Assembly (NCBI GenBank): GCA_001599915.1
Contig: BCIG01000018.1
Coordinates: forward strand, 372,001 to 436,000
DNA from: Symbiotaphrina buchneri
Taxonomy: Eukaryota > Ascomycota > Symbiotaphrinales > Symbiotaphrinaceae
Length of the DNA stretch: 64,000 bases
Direction: 5' to 3'
Notes under the pieces: generated by a model
The model's database searches: none
The model's input: only the letters and a program-made list of their open reading frames with translations
What the model was told of the DNA's origin: nothing
Shown here: in pieces, positions 24,359 through 35,102 of the stretch
Numbering within the stretch: position 1 is the stretch's first letter
Layout of the letters: the number at the start of each line of letters is the position of its first letter
Translations under genes and position numbers: made by a program

Positions 24359-24495
24359 GCAGTCGCTGTATGCTAATGCGTTGGGCATGCCGTTCCCTGC
24401 AGATATTTTTCAACGCAGAGGCGTGTGAGGTGACATTTTCTGCATGCATCTGGCGGTGGGCGTTGGATTCTGTGTAATCTGTATTATAGTGGGCG

Positions 24496-25815
24496 TCATA
24501 GCTTGCCACCGCGTCCGGCTGCTTTCTCATCTCTGTCCTTCTGTGTGAGGATTTTCACTGCATCTTTTGTGTAAAGATAGCTAGCGCCGCTCCATACAGT
24601 AGTGGTGGCTACGAGATACCTGAAGTTTTGGTGAGCATTGTTGTGCCTCACGGGGACTCGCCTCGATGTCACTCACTGCATAGCGGTCATTGCACCGCTG
24701 ATGTCCGCAGTGATGAGAGGCATAGCGGTGGTAGCCCCGATCAAGGCAAGCTGCAAGGCAGTATTGAGCTGCAGTAGATTTATCAATTAGGATGTTGCAA
24801 ACTGGTGAGGTTGTTCGAACTACCTTTGAAATATTTGTCGGGTGAACCTCTGCGCTTGGGATCGAAAAGTCCCAATATCGCATGAATGTTTTAGGTGGGG
24901 GCAAAGATATCCACCGGTAATAGATGGCTGCGATGCCAAGACCGACGTCCCTTCCCAGTATTATTCCCGCGAGCCAAACTTCGGAAACAGTCAGCGTCTC
25001 GTTCGCAGCAGAAGCGCAGAATCGCGGACGAGATATCAAACACGAAACTGCAGGCCGGACGGGGCGTACCAGGTAGCGAGCCTTTGACTGCCAAGCATAT
25101 GGTGAGGACCGTCATCAGGATTTTGTCGGCCATGGGGTCGATGACTGTCCCGACCACCGTCTGTAGCTTCCATCGACGGGCTATATACCCGTCCACCAGA
25201 TCGGTGATTCCAGCATAGGCAAATAGTCCGACGGCCCACAAGTGGTGGTCATGGAGGACAAGATAACCAATCACCGGTGCTGAAATCAGCCGGGAGACGG
25301 TGAGCAAGTTTGGGATGGTATATATATCCTCATGAGGGGTCAAGGTGGAAAGAATGCGTTCTTTAAGCACCGTACTTGGTCTTTTTGCTCTCCCCTGTTT
25401 TGCTCTATACGGAAACTCTTAGTTTTAAAAGACCAACTGGTGCATACACGGTACGAAATTGGGTATAATGTACACAGCAAATTAATGGTGGATTTTCCTC
25501 GAGCCATATCTGGACCATCTGAAGCCAATGAAAAAAAAGCAAGGGAAACAAGGAAGACCTGGCCCACTTCGTTGTGAACGTAGAAAGCAGACACGTGAGC
25601 AAATGGAAGAAAACTCACCCCTCATCTTCACTGCCAGGCTGTGGTGTCTGGGATGAGAATGGTCGCTTATAGGCTGCAAGCTTCCCAAGCCTCCTGCGGA
25701 AGATGTCATTGAGTGGATCAATTATGGGAGGTGATTGGGAACCTATACAATGCCGAGTGATGTGGCCTCCAACCAATTGACAAGGCCTGATGTCGAGGCT
25801 CAGTTTGAATGTCAT
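24496..25815 (-). CDS. CRD1: Cardiolipin synthase (CDP-alcohol phosphatidyltransferase)
   Basis: Exons (5' end uncertain) 25815-25619, 25404-25070, 24978-24824, 24768-24677, 24619-24496 (300 aa from 25815). The CDP-alcohol motif is complete: DLVDGYIARRW, then GTVIDPMADK (Dx2DGx2ARx8Gx3Dx3D). Flanking are IYTIPNLLTVSRL, WLAGIILGRDVGLGIAAIYY, RWISLPPPKTFMRYWDFSIP and YLVATTTVWSGASYLYTKDA. The enzyme joins CDP-diacylglycerol and phosphatidylglycerol in the mitochondrial inner membrane. The ATG at 25815 stays in frame but has a poor context. The ATG at 25921 has A at -3 and a presequence-like start (MLLCRAARASGS) but needs an extra intron. The 214 nt second intron is longer than its neighbours. 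Confidence 0.9.
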
Positions 25816-27125
25816 GTGTGGTTAAGATTGCGGGAGTGGAGGCGGCAAGGATGCATAGACGCCGCTGGATCTGGATCTGGACCTCCGAGCCAGAAGCACG
25901 AGCCGCACGGCAAAGTAGCATCCTGGCGTTGTCGATGACTACCTAGGTAGTCTGGGGCTGAGCAAGAACAGACTGCATTCAGGCAATCCTTACTATTATT
26001 GGGTTTGACGGCCCCTACACTTCGGAAAGTTGTTGATGGTTCGTCTCGTGGTCGATGGTGATGACGCCGGTCTTTACTTGACTGCGCTCGCTACTTTACG
26101 CTACTTTTACCTCCGTACTTTTTAGGGTACCTTCTAGGTACCTTTTGTGTGCAACGATGAATTTCCACCACACACGGTTCAGTCAGCAACCTACAGCAAC
26201 CTACCTACCTTACCTAGGTAAGGTAAAATGATGAGTAGGAGTACTCTTTCATACCTGGACACTTGTTGCACGGTCCCTTGAAGGAATCCAGAATAACAGT
26301 TGACCTAAAATACCTTAGATATCTAAGTTGTTGCGCTTAAGTGAAGGTCCACCTTCTTGCCGACGATGCGGCACAACCTTACTCCCTATATAAGTTCCCC
26401 TTAGAGACAAACACCTATTGTACCTACCTAAGGTAGGTGATGCGGCAGCTCCCACCGCGCTCGGTTTTATTCAAAGGATATCAATTGATTCTAGGTACGC
26501 GCTGTGTCATGTAGGGGGAGGCAGGAATTGATCGCCGGTCACGTATTAGAGTGACCTGTCCGGCCACGCTAATCTTCAGCTTCCGAGTAGACTTGGTGGT
26601 CGTAGTCCAGCGGCAATAGCAATTGGGGACGCAGCACAGAGAAGAAGGGACGGAGAGGCAGAGCATTGCACTCCATTTTCAGGTAGTGCTAAAAGGGAGA
26701 ATACCACCCATTCGTACCGTCCATAACACGCCGCCTGCTTTTATCAGTCATAAACCCCTGAAATCCGCTTCTCGAGAAGCATTGCTCATGTAGACGAGCA
26801 AAATGAGATACACGCCCGGTAACCTCGCTCAGTCAAACGAGGACAGCATCTGCGCCAGGAACTCCAACCTCGCTCTAACGCCCGGCTTAGATACAGAGGA
26901 AGTGAAGATATGCGAGAAGAAGCAGAAACAAATCAAAATCAACTACGAAGCAACGTTACACCGCGCAAGAATATCATCCACGTATGAACCAGAATGTCAT
27001 CATGTAAGACCGAAAAAATGGCTCCTTTCATGTCTGAAGTCATGCTGTATCATGTGATGTGTAAACGAGATAAGTTGACCGGCTACAGCACATCACCCAG
27101 GCTGCAACTCCCGGTTTTCGTCTGC
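25816..27125. other. CRD1 promoter and RYP1 3' flank
   Basis: About 1.3 kb without a recognisable gene. It carries several GGTACC/CCTAGG palindromes (26128-26150, 26201-26227, 26421-26439). The first 106 bp may belong to a CRD1 5' exon. Confidence 0.55.
26206..26225. repeat. Perfect 20-bp palindrome centred on CCTAGG
   Basis: TACCTTACCT followed immediately by its reverse complement. One of the dispersed palindrome family. Confidence 0.9.
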
Positions 27126-28532
27126 TCAAGGCGGGTGCTGACCCCAGTGGGGTAAGGCCGAAGTAGTCGGATATTGGCTATGGGCGGCAGCAGGGTTGGC
27201 TCCCACGGACCAATATCCTGTCCTTTCGGGATACTGCACCCCGACTTCTGTTCGTGGAGTAGGAGCAGAAGGACCCCATCGTTGAGCTTCTGCTGCTTGG
27301 TAGGGTGCAGGGGCCGCTTCTGGACGAACGGGGGTCTGATAGTAACTGCGAGAATATTCACTAGTCTGACCTTTGGCATCGAGCATGTTTGGTCCTTCTG
27401 CGCCACCTGGGCGAGGGCGCACCGCATATGGGCTAGGTTGGGGCGGCAGAGACGTTCGCTCGCTCGTCGACGAATGGACAGAGGAAATACTGCTGTTTAC
27501 AGGATCATATCGCGCCTGATAATGCGTTGTCGGTGGGTTGTAGCCGTTGTATTCTTCGGATTTGACTGGCGCCGGGTGATGTCCGTAATAGACGTGCTGT
27601 GTAGGATGACTCATTGTGCCACCCGGGATGCTGTAAGCCCCGGGATGCGCAGGTGCTGGCGGTGGTCCTGGAGGGTAAGTCATTGTGTCCCCGCCGGCGT
27701 AGAAGCCGGTATGAGGTGGCGGCTGCCCTTGGTTTTGGTATTCCTCCGAACCCATAAGCGGCCGTCTGTCGAAGGCTCCCCGGTCACCGTATCCATACAC
27801 ACCACGTTGTTCTCCGAGGTGATTCCCAACCTCATCCACATCATCCAGCGGAGCGCGGAAGTTCTGACGTGACGTAAGCTCGTGGCGCGGTTTGATGTAC
27901 CGAAGGGTATTGTTTTGTGAAGGTGTCTCCAGTACTCCACTCAGTGCATCAGATACTTTGTAGTAGGACACAAGGTGATGATGGACGCCCTGGACATTGA
28001 CGCTCATGGTTTTCTTCACGAGGCCACCTTCTTTGAACCCGTACGAATCGACTAAGGACCCTATAAGCGCTCGCTCAGTCTCTTTGTCAAACCCTGCCTC
28101 GGTCTTCATGGAAGCAGTTGGGGAAGTGGGAGTGTTTGATGGGTAACCGCTGGAACTTGTGCTCGCATTGTCGTTCGGCCTAGGATATGGTTCACCTGGC
28201 TTTGTCACCCGTTTATTGCGCTTCGCGGCTCTCTTCTTTTCGCCAGGGGGGAAAGGTTTGAGCAGCTCTCTGTACACAAGAAAATTTCCGAGGATGCGAC
28301 TAGGACTCCAAGGGACGCCGTCTGTCCAGCGTTTGATCCCAGAAGCATTTTCTTCGTAAATGAAAACATGCCCACTTCGGATCAGAGAAGTCCGCTCCCG
28401 ATCATGTGGCCGTCGAGGGACATGATGCAATTGACCGGAGAGACATGCTTCGAACAGAATCAATGCGTCGTGAGTCGTCGCCACATGGCCCTGGTAGGTG
28501 GGCTGCAGCGACCCGCTGCCTGCATCGTTCAT
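27126..28532 (-). CDS. RYP1: WOPR-domain master transcription regulator (Ryp1/Wor1/Sge1)
   Basis: Single exon, 468 aa. WOPRa spans about residues 13-100: YQGHVATTHDALILFEACLS, VPRRPHDRERTSLIRSGHVF and ENASGIKRWTDGVPWSPSRI, then GNFLVYREL. A basic patch (GEKKRAAKRNKR, 97-108) is a likely NLS. WOPRb spans about 150-225: ERALIGSLVDSYGFKEGGLV, KKTMSVNVQGVHHHLVSYYK and LRYIKPRHEL. The rest is Pro/Gln/Tyr-rich, the usual activation tail. Motifs fit the Ryp1/Wor1/Sge1 branch better than the Pac2/Gti1 branch. Homologues control the yeast-hypha switch (Histoplasma), white-opaque switching (Candida) and effector expression or conidiation (Fusarium). They bind DNA and often their own long promoter. Upstream lies almost 9 kb without recognisable host genes. 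Confidence 0.95.
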   Translation of the reverse strand: MNDAGSGSLQPTYQGHVATTHDALILFEACLSGQLHHVPRRPHDRERTSLIRSGHVFIYEENASGIKRWTDGVPWSPSRILGNFLVYRELLKPFPPGEKKRAAKRNKRVTKPGEPYPRPNDNASTSSSGYPSNTPTSPTASMKTEAGFDKETERALIGSLVDSYGFKEGGLVKKTMSVNVQGVHHHLVSYYKVSDALSGVLETPSQNNTLRYIKPRHELTSRQNFRAPLDDVDEVGNHLGEQRGVYGYGDRGAFDRRPLMGSEEYQNQGQPPPHTGFYAGGDTMTYPPGPPPAPAHPGAYSIPGGTMSHPTQHVYYGHHPAPVKSEEYNGYNPPTTHYQARYDPVNSSISSVHSSTSERTSLPPQPSPYAVRPRPGGAEGPNMLDAKGQTSEYSRSYYQTPVRPEAAPAPYQAAEAQRWGPSAPTPRTEVGVQYPERTGYWSVGANPAAAHSQYPTTSALPHWGQHPP

Positions 28533-31500
28533 TGCGACCTGCCAAAGCAGCCGCGGACCTTGCAGTTAAGGCTCCGCTTGCCGGCTTTATGCAGGCTTGA
28601 GAACGTCTTCAGACTGCGCGAGGCTTGACGATTTGCCGTCCAAACAAATCTGACAGATGGCCGGAATCCCGTTTAATCCTCCAAAGCTTCACTGCCGGAA
28701 GCTTCCGTGGAGCTCAGTCGCATGGCCAGCTCGACGGCTTCAGGCTTCTGACTCTGCAGGGGCGCGCAGGTAAAACACACACACACACACGCTTGCACGT
28801 GCGGTGTGGAGACCAAGGGGATCACGATTGATCTGTCCCAATGCGGCACACGAAGCTCCGAGGAGGTAGGATCGCGCGTTCAGACGACGCTCAGCAGCTG
28901 TACCCTTGGGGAGAGACCTCATCAGACAATGAGCGTGGGTCGAGAAGGAGGGGTGGAGGTATCTTCAGCAGGGCGTAAACAGAGGGAAGAGCGATGGACA
29001 AGCGGGCCCCATACCATCAGAAAAGGGAAAGCGCTGTAGGGAAAGAGGCCGCGGCAAATAACAACAACGATGATAGTAAGGGAGGCGCGCCAGATGAGCG
29101 ATGTCGCAACGAGAGGCTTGCGCACACATGGTGACAGCCCTGCTCCGGTGCAAGCCACAAAGAGCGGGCCAAGGAGGAGGCAGGAAGCGCAACGAGGTAA
29201 ATGAGATGAGGAATTCGGGCTGCATCCATGGGAAGGGTAATCATAGTCACCCTAAGTAAGGCAAGGCAAAGTTCAAGTAATGGAAGGTAAAGGTAAAGGT
29301 AGGTACATAAGACGGTAAGGTAGTTCGCAAGAGAAAGGGCCTAACAGGCTAACTGACGCCTAGGCGAAAAGGTTACTTACAGATTTGCTTTTTTTTTCCC
29401 CTGCTTTCCCCCTGCGCCGTCTCAGAGTCTGTGGTCCTGCCTCTTCTTTAAGTTCTTTTCGGGGAGTGAGGGCGCGGCGGGTTGATTGGCTTCCTTTCTT
29501 TTTTGGAGGACTGGGAAGGCGCGTTCCCACAACCTTACTGACTTGTTACTTTTCCAGTGTCCAAGAGGGTCCTCGGGACTTCCGGGGGCCCACACGCAGA
29601 ACCTACCACCCTTCTTCCACCGCGTCCTTAAGGTACCGTATCTCAAGGCGGACTCAACAAATGCTGCGAATGTCGATTGGCACGTGCCGGCCGGTGCAAG
29701 GAGTGCAGGTGGAGATGTAAAGTGAAGGTGAAATAGCTGCATACGAGGATGCAGCGGTCAATCTTATAATTATCGAACGGGTTCAGGGCTCGCGGCTCGG
29801 GGGCCAGTCCGGGCACGCAAAGTAACGTGGAGGAGAATCGGGGACGGTGCAGATGTCCTAGGATTGCGCTGGCGGGAATTCACTTTGCCTTTAAAGTCCG
29901 TGATCAAGACTTCTCGTCCTCGCCTTGGCTCGCTTCTCGCCGCATGCCGCACCTTTCACGAGCAAGGTAAGGTAAGGTCAGGACCGTCAGGTAAGGTAAG
30001 GTAGGTAGCGTGGTCGCAGGGCTACCTAGATGGCGGCAGATTAGAAAAGAACGGGGGGGTGGAGAATTTCGAGGATTCGTTCCGGGAGGCTCAGGCGCGG
30101 CTTCCACCTTCACGGCGCACGCTCTGGGCTCTGGGCTCTGGCTCCCAGGGGCGCTGGACGGACAGTTTACGGCCCCAAGTACGAAGTAGTAGTAGTGGTG
30201 GTCGGGATGTACGTAGGATGTACCGCAGTAGTACGTGTAGTGAGTGGCAGCAGCGGGTGCTCTCTCACAGTTCCGCTCCACCAGCCTACCTTACCGTATC
30301 TTACCTACAGCCTACCTGAAGTACCTAGCCGAGACTGCAGATCAAAGATGGGGTGAGGATCGTGGGAGCGCGCAAACGGACGACGCCAGGGCAGTCTATT
30401 ATCATCGGCAGAAAGGATGACAATGATAATCGTGCTGATAAGATCACGCAGATGGTACAAAGTACCCTTACAATGTCGTCCTCCTCCATGGTCAATTCCT
30501 TTGAGTCGTGGTGTCGGAATTTAAGAGGACATTCACACATAGACTGTCAAGCCTGAGGATGCTGCAGATCAAGGTCGAGTACGGTAGCAGAAAGAGTGTC
30601 GTCGCAATCGTTGGAAATGGGTTAGAACTGCAACGCTCGGAGCGCCAGGCCGGGCGGTGAGGGAGCCGCGGATGCTGCTAATCCCCAGTGCGAGGGGAAA
30701 CGCCGAGGCCTGAACAAGGTCGCAACCTACTGTACCTTATGATCGATCTTCTCGGAAATCAGAAAGTGAGTAGAAGAAGGATCTCATCAGTTACTGTATT
30801 GTTATTATCGTGCGTGCACCCGGAGACCGCGCTTCTCCTCGTCCCTTGTTGCTGGTCGTCTCCATTAATTCGCGGTACGAAATAAACACCTTACCTGTAC
30901 AGGGTAAGCTGGCTGGACCCCATGGGTCTGTGCGTACACACTCCTCCAACGCAGCCAACGATAGCGCGGAAAATGCCTTGTCCCCCGAGAGCCCCTCTTA
31001 GGCTCTTAGGCTCTTCCTCACCGGTTTTCAAGTCCCATCTGGGATCCAGAGAAGTCGGAGCCACGGCCGCAGCATGGAGTCGACTCGCTCACCAGACCGA
31101 AAAATCAGATTATTATTTGCTTGATCCTGTCAACAAGCATGCAAGAACTCTTTATGCTGCATCCCTAAGGTAAGCTGAGCATCTATCTGCCTTTTATGTT
31201 GTCGTTGTCGTTGCTTTTGCCGAAAGGGTAGAATAGGTAGGTAGCTTCCAGCTTCCTTCCAATCTGTTTTAAAACGCAATCAACAATCCACCACCGTGCC
31301 CCCCTGGCTCAACCAGCAGCTACCTTACGCAGTACACGTACCACGCTACTCCGTACCATAAGGTACCTTAGAGTAGCCAACCGTAAGCGTGCCTGACCAG
31401 GTGCCAGCAGCGGACCGGTCACCGGTAACCTCACCCTCACCCAATCTTTGGGCCCCCCCCGCCAGCCCGACCCTGGATTGGCCAATTACTTTTGTTAGTA

Positions 31501-32167
31501 AGTCTAATCGATAGGCTCTCGTTTCATCCTCGACCACCTGTCCGTCTCGCAGTCTTTAATCCTTTTACGTTCAAACCGCGGGCTCCTATGCATACACAAA
31601 GCAGCAACGCACCATTTTGCGGGTCATTGTATGGAGTCAATATCAACCACTTCACGCAGTTGTCAGCTGGGAAACGGGTAAGTTCTTTGACCGCAGGGTG
31701 CCAGAAAGGATCAGGGGTTTGAAGCATGTCGCCCAGAAGTCCGTCCCCTCCGGCCAAGACCGCTTCAACCTAGTGGATCGTCGGAACCTGCTTTCTGGGA
31801 ATCCCGCCGTCTGTCTCTGAGCTCTGCCGCCAACTGTCAGCTCGAATCCTCCAGCTCAGCTCTAGGTGGAGCAAGCGCGCCCGTGGATATGACAGCGGAA
31901 TGCAGAGACGCGTATTCGCCTTTCAGCAGGGATCTAGTAGTACAGTAGTACAACATGTGGTTTAAGCATGCATCAGGGGTAGGGCAGACCAAACCGGTAT
32001 GGCCTGAACCTCGATGCGAATTCGCAATGGAGCGAGATTGATGGTTTCCCGTTTTGCGTGACGACCACAGGCAGCGGTTACGGCCGAAACTGAAAAGGGG
32101 CCTAAGGACACCTCCGTACTGTAGGGTAACTCTATGCCTGCGGGCGAAAAAGAAGAAGAGTAGTGGC
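28533..32167. promoter_or_regulatory. Proximal part of the long RYP1 upstream region
   Basis: 3.6 kb from the RYP1 ATG to the transposon edge, without a supportable gene. It contains CA and poly-C tracts, several GGTA/CCTTA blocks (29264-29330, 29966-30006, 30284-30325, 31322-31372) and many short open frames. By analogy with WOR1/RYP1 loci this may hold a long 5' leader and multiple regulator sites; that is inference. Confidence 0.5.
28775..28790. repeat. AC dinucleotide microsatellite
   Basis: Eight AC units, 240 bp upstream of the RYP1 start codon. Confidence 0.9.
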
Positions 32168-32173
32168 TTGTAT
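32168..32173. repeat. Putative target-site duplication TTGTAT (left)
   Basis: TTGTAT abuts the left terminal inverted repeat; the same six bases abut the right one at 35097-35102. Confidence 0.7.
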
Positions 32174-32204
32174 GGAGTGCCAGTATTCTGCCCACGATGC
32201 TAAA
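32174..32204 (+). repeat. Left terminal inverted repeat
   Basis: GGAGTGCCAGTATTCTGCCC and the following 11 bases match the reverse complement of 35066-35096 at 28 of 31 positions. Confidence 0.88.
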
Positions 32205-32529
32205 ATTTTAGTGAAAATTAAAAGTGCACGTGACTGCTCCCACATGACGCATGATTTAGTCCAATGATACTTCTAACTCCGTTATCACCTATACAAATTT
32301 GTTAATGGTGTTGAGCTTTTTAAAGTACCTTTAGACTGTATACAGAACAATCAAATCAAGGCGGTCATGAAGTTATAAAAGCAATTTCAAGCTGAATAGC
32401 TGTGACTAGAATGATGTAGTACTTATCACCTTGCTATCGTCCATATAAAAATGTTAGTGATGTTGAGGTTTTTCAAGTACCTTATCATCATTACCATAGG
32501 TTATTATCCTTGTTCTAACCACCGTCCTT

Positions 32530-34872
32530 TTATGCTACAGCTTTGTCCAGAAAGCCTTTTAGGCCTATTTCAAGCTCTATAAATATCTCCTGTATATTGT
32601 GTTCAACTGGCTCAGCTTTAGGCAATAAAGCTATGACAGGTATAGCTGCCTGTGCATCTAAAAGCTACTGAAGCTCAGCCGGTCCTGTCTACCTATCTCT
32701 TCATTCCTACAACTCTATGTATTGAGCTTTATAAGCAGCCTGTTTCTGTTTCTGTCTGATCAGGTCTCTATTTGCTTATATGCTCTGGATAGCCTTTTCT
32801 ACTATCTCCTGTACAAGCTCCTTAGTAGCTTTTTGAAACATTAGGGTCTATCTTTCTATAATGACTGCAGTGTAGTCTTTTCCTCCAGCAGCGGCCGTTT
32901 TTTTCTTTAAATCAAAGTATCGTTGTCAGAGACTCTGAAGTTGTTTTAAAACAAAAAGCCGATGTTTCTCTAGTGCAGTTGTTGTCTCTATTTATAGCTT
33001 GTCAATAAAGACCTTGATGACCTTTTTGTACACCTTAAAACCGCATTCTTTAAAGAGTTCAGAGAAACGTTTCCAGTTATCAGAGGTAAGGTTTTCATAG
33101 AAGTAGTCCTGCTGAAATATATACTGACACAGGAGTTTGTATGCTCTAAAAAACTTGCAATAACAGGTTAGTATATCATCAAGAACAAAGATATCTTTTC
33201 CCTTATCTATTCAGCTTTGCATTTTCTTGATCTCCCTTGTAAGAAGCTTCTATACAGGATATAGGAACAGAGTCCTGATCTCCAGCCACCGCCTTAGATT
33301 TAGAGTAATCTTATTGCAAAAGGTAAGCCTTATGTCAATAGCTTTTATATCGTATGTTTTTATAATTTTATCAACTAGTTGTACAATGCCAGATAAGCTG
33401 TAATAATGTAAATTAGCCTTATAATCGTATTTAAGAGCTTTATGCCATGATTCAACAGGATTCATAGTGTTGACCTGCAGTAAAAGGCATGATTTATCAT
33501 AATAGGCTATGACTTAGAATCTTTGTATCTTTAACCATTTGTTTCAGAAGTAAGTAAGATTGTTCCTAGCAGTCTTTATAGCATTTGGATTATTGCAATC
33601 CTGTAGCTTTTCAAGATATCTGATCAAAATAGCTTTTATAGCTGTAAGATCTTTCTCTACTACAATGCCAATCATACAGATATACATCATTTTGTAAATT
33701 AACTGCTGAATGTCTGTCACATGACCTAACCTTTGTAAAAGCGTTCTTTGCAAATGCACCGTATATAAGAAATGCTCTATCTTTTGTTTGCCAGCTATAA
33801 GGCCAGGAAAGGCCATTTGAACAGCTCTTTGCTCAGTAGTATTGTTATCGCTGAAGAAATATCATAGATTTTAAACTCTAGTATGTTTACACCATTTTTT
33901 GATGTGTTTAAGGCCGTTTACAAAGAGCTGACTATCTTGACCAGAGGTCAGAAAGTAAGCTATAGGGTGCTAAGCTCTGTACAAATCATGAACTATAATT
34001 ATGAAAAGATTCCATAAAAAGGCGTTTGTATTATGAGTTAAATCTATAAGAACAAGATATCCGTTTTGCTATAAGGTCTTTAGATGATAAAGAACAGCAA
34101 AGATAAAACCGTATAAAGTCATACCATCTGCAGCAATACTGTTGATAGATACAGTAAGATAATTAGCTTTGTCAAGCTACTGAATAGCTTCTTTAACTTG
34201 CTGTAGAAACTGATCTTTTCTACCTGTTTTATAGAGGTCTCTGCCTTTTAGCCATTTCTTTCCTTGGTTATTGACATCAAGACAATTCAGGAAACAACCA
34301 TCTGCAGCTTTAAGCTTTGTACGATCACCCTTGTTCTGCAATGTTCTATAGATCTGATAAGCCTTATATCCCTTTGCAGCTTCTGACTTTGTAACTTTAC
34401 GAAGATAACTGTTGATCTTCAGCTGATTGCTTCTTTCTAAGTCGTAGGTGTGCTCTCTGTTATACAACTCTACCGTATAGACGCTATTATAACGAAAAAC
34501 AACCTTGATTTTAGCCTTACACTGGTTTCTGACACGGCACGATTTATTGTTCTTTAAGCCAATCTTCTGCTTGTAAGCCTTTTTCGCAAGCCTACAGTTG
34601 AATAGCTTCAAGACTGATCCGTCCGTCCTAACAGTATCCTTCTTCAGGACCCAGACGTTGTCAATGAAAGGCCAATACTGTTTCTACTGCGCGACGGTGA
34701 TCTGAAGAGCCTCAGAGGGTTCAGGTGGAGAGAAAAGCCGCTGTCGCCATTCTATGATAGCTGGTGGAAGATCGATCAGCGGTTGCGGATCCGGACGGGC
34801 GGAGCGGCTGTTGGAACGACTGCTAGACGCGTCTTCAACGTCGCTTGATAGTCTCCTCCGCTTTTCGGCCAT
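32530..34872 (-). pseudogene. Broken MULE transposase
   Basis: The open start at 34872 (MAEKRRRLSSDVEDASSSRS) is of normal base composition, then the coding frame becomes AT-rich. Open pieces lie at 34872-34684, 34611-34177, 33816-33544 and 33465-33250, separated by several stop codons. They carry, in order, a FAR1-like zinc-binding N-terminus (SCRVRNQCKAKIKVVF, HTYDLE), the MULE catalytic region and the SWHKALK segment. A Lys/Gln-rich tail follows with only weak coding traces. The many TAA/TAG codons fit C-to-T mutation. The copy cannot make an active transposase. Confidence 0.8.
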
Positions 34873-35065
34873 CGTACGGCTCGATAGGTGGTCTGAATAG
34901 CTTCAAAAGGCTTGTTTCGGAAGGATTGAAAGGTAGGCTGACGAGACGTGTTGATAGGACGCGTTATTCTGAAATCGCTAACAAAATAGGTGGGAAAGCA
35001 AAACAACACGGGCTGCTTACAAAGCAGACGTGCCGGAACGCTAGAAAAACTAAAATTGAAAACGA

Positions 35066-35096
35066 TTTAGCGTCGTGGCCAGAATACTGGCACCCC
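35066..35096 (-). repeat. Right terminal inverted repeat
   Basis: Reverse complement reads GGGGTGCCAGTATTCTGGCC and on; it ends at GGCACCCC next to TTGTAT. Confidence 0.88.
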
Positions 35097-35102
35097 TTGT
35101 AT
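35097..35102. repeat. Putative target-site duplication TTGTAT (right)
   Basis: Same six bases as the left flank at 32168-32173. Confidence 0.7.

Larger units (their letters stand above)
32174..35096 (-). mobile_element. Mutator-like DNA transposon, decayed and RIP-like
   Basis: The 2.9 kb element is bounded by 31-bp terminal inverted repeats that match at 28 positions, with TTGTAT on both sides. It is visibly AT-rich against GC-balanced flanks. It contains pieces of a minus-strand MULE transposase: AFPGLIAGKQKIEHFL resembles the catalytic domain near the second acidic residue, and VESWHKALKYDYKAN the fungal MULE SWHKSLK region. MULEs normally make 8-11 bp duplications, so the six-base flank is shorter than expected. 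Left-repeat differences include a G-to-A and a C-to-T change, consistent with repeat-induced point mutation. It sits between RYP1 and TDP1. Confidence 0.85.

Noticed and set aside
33250-34872. Host gene encoded by the minus frames
   Set aside because: Transposase motifs, inverted repeats and AT-rich decay place them in the MULE.
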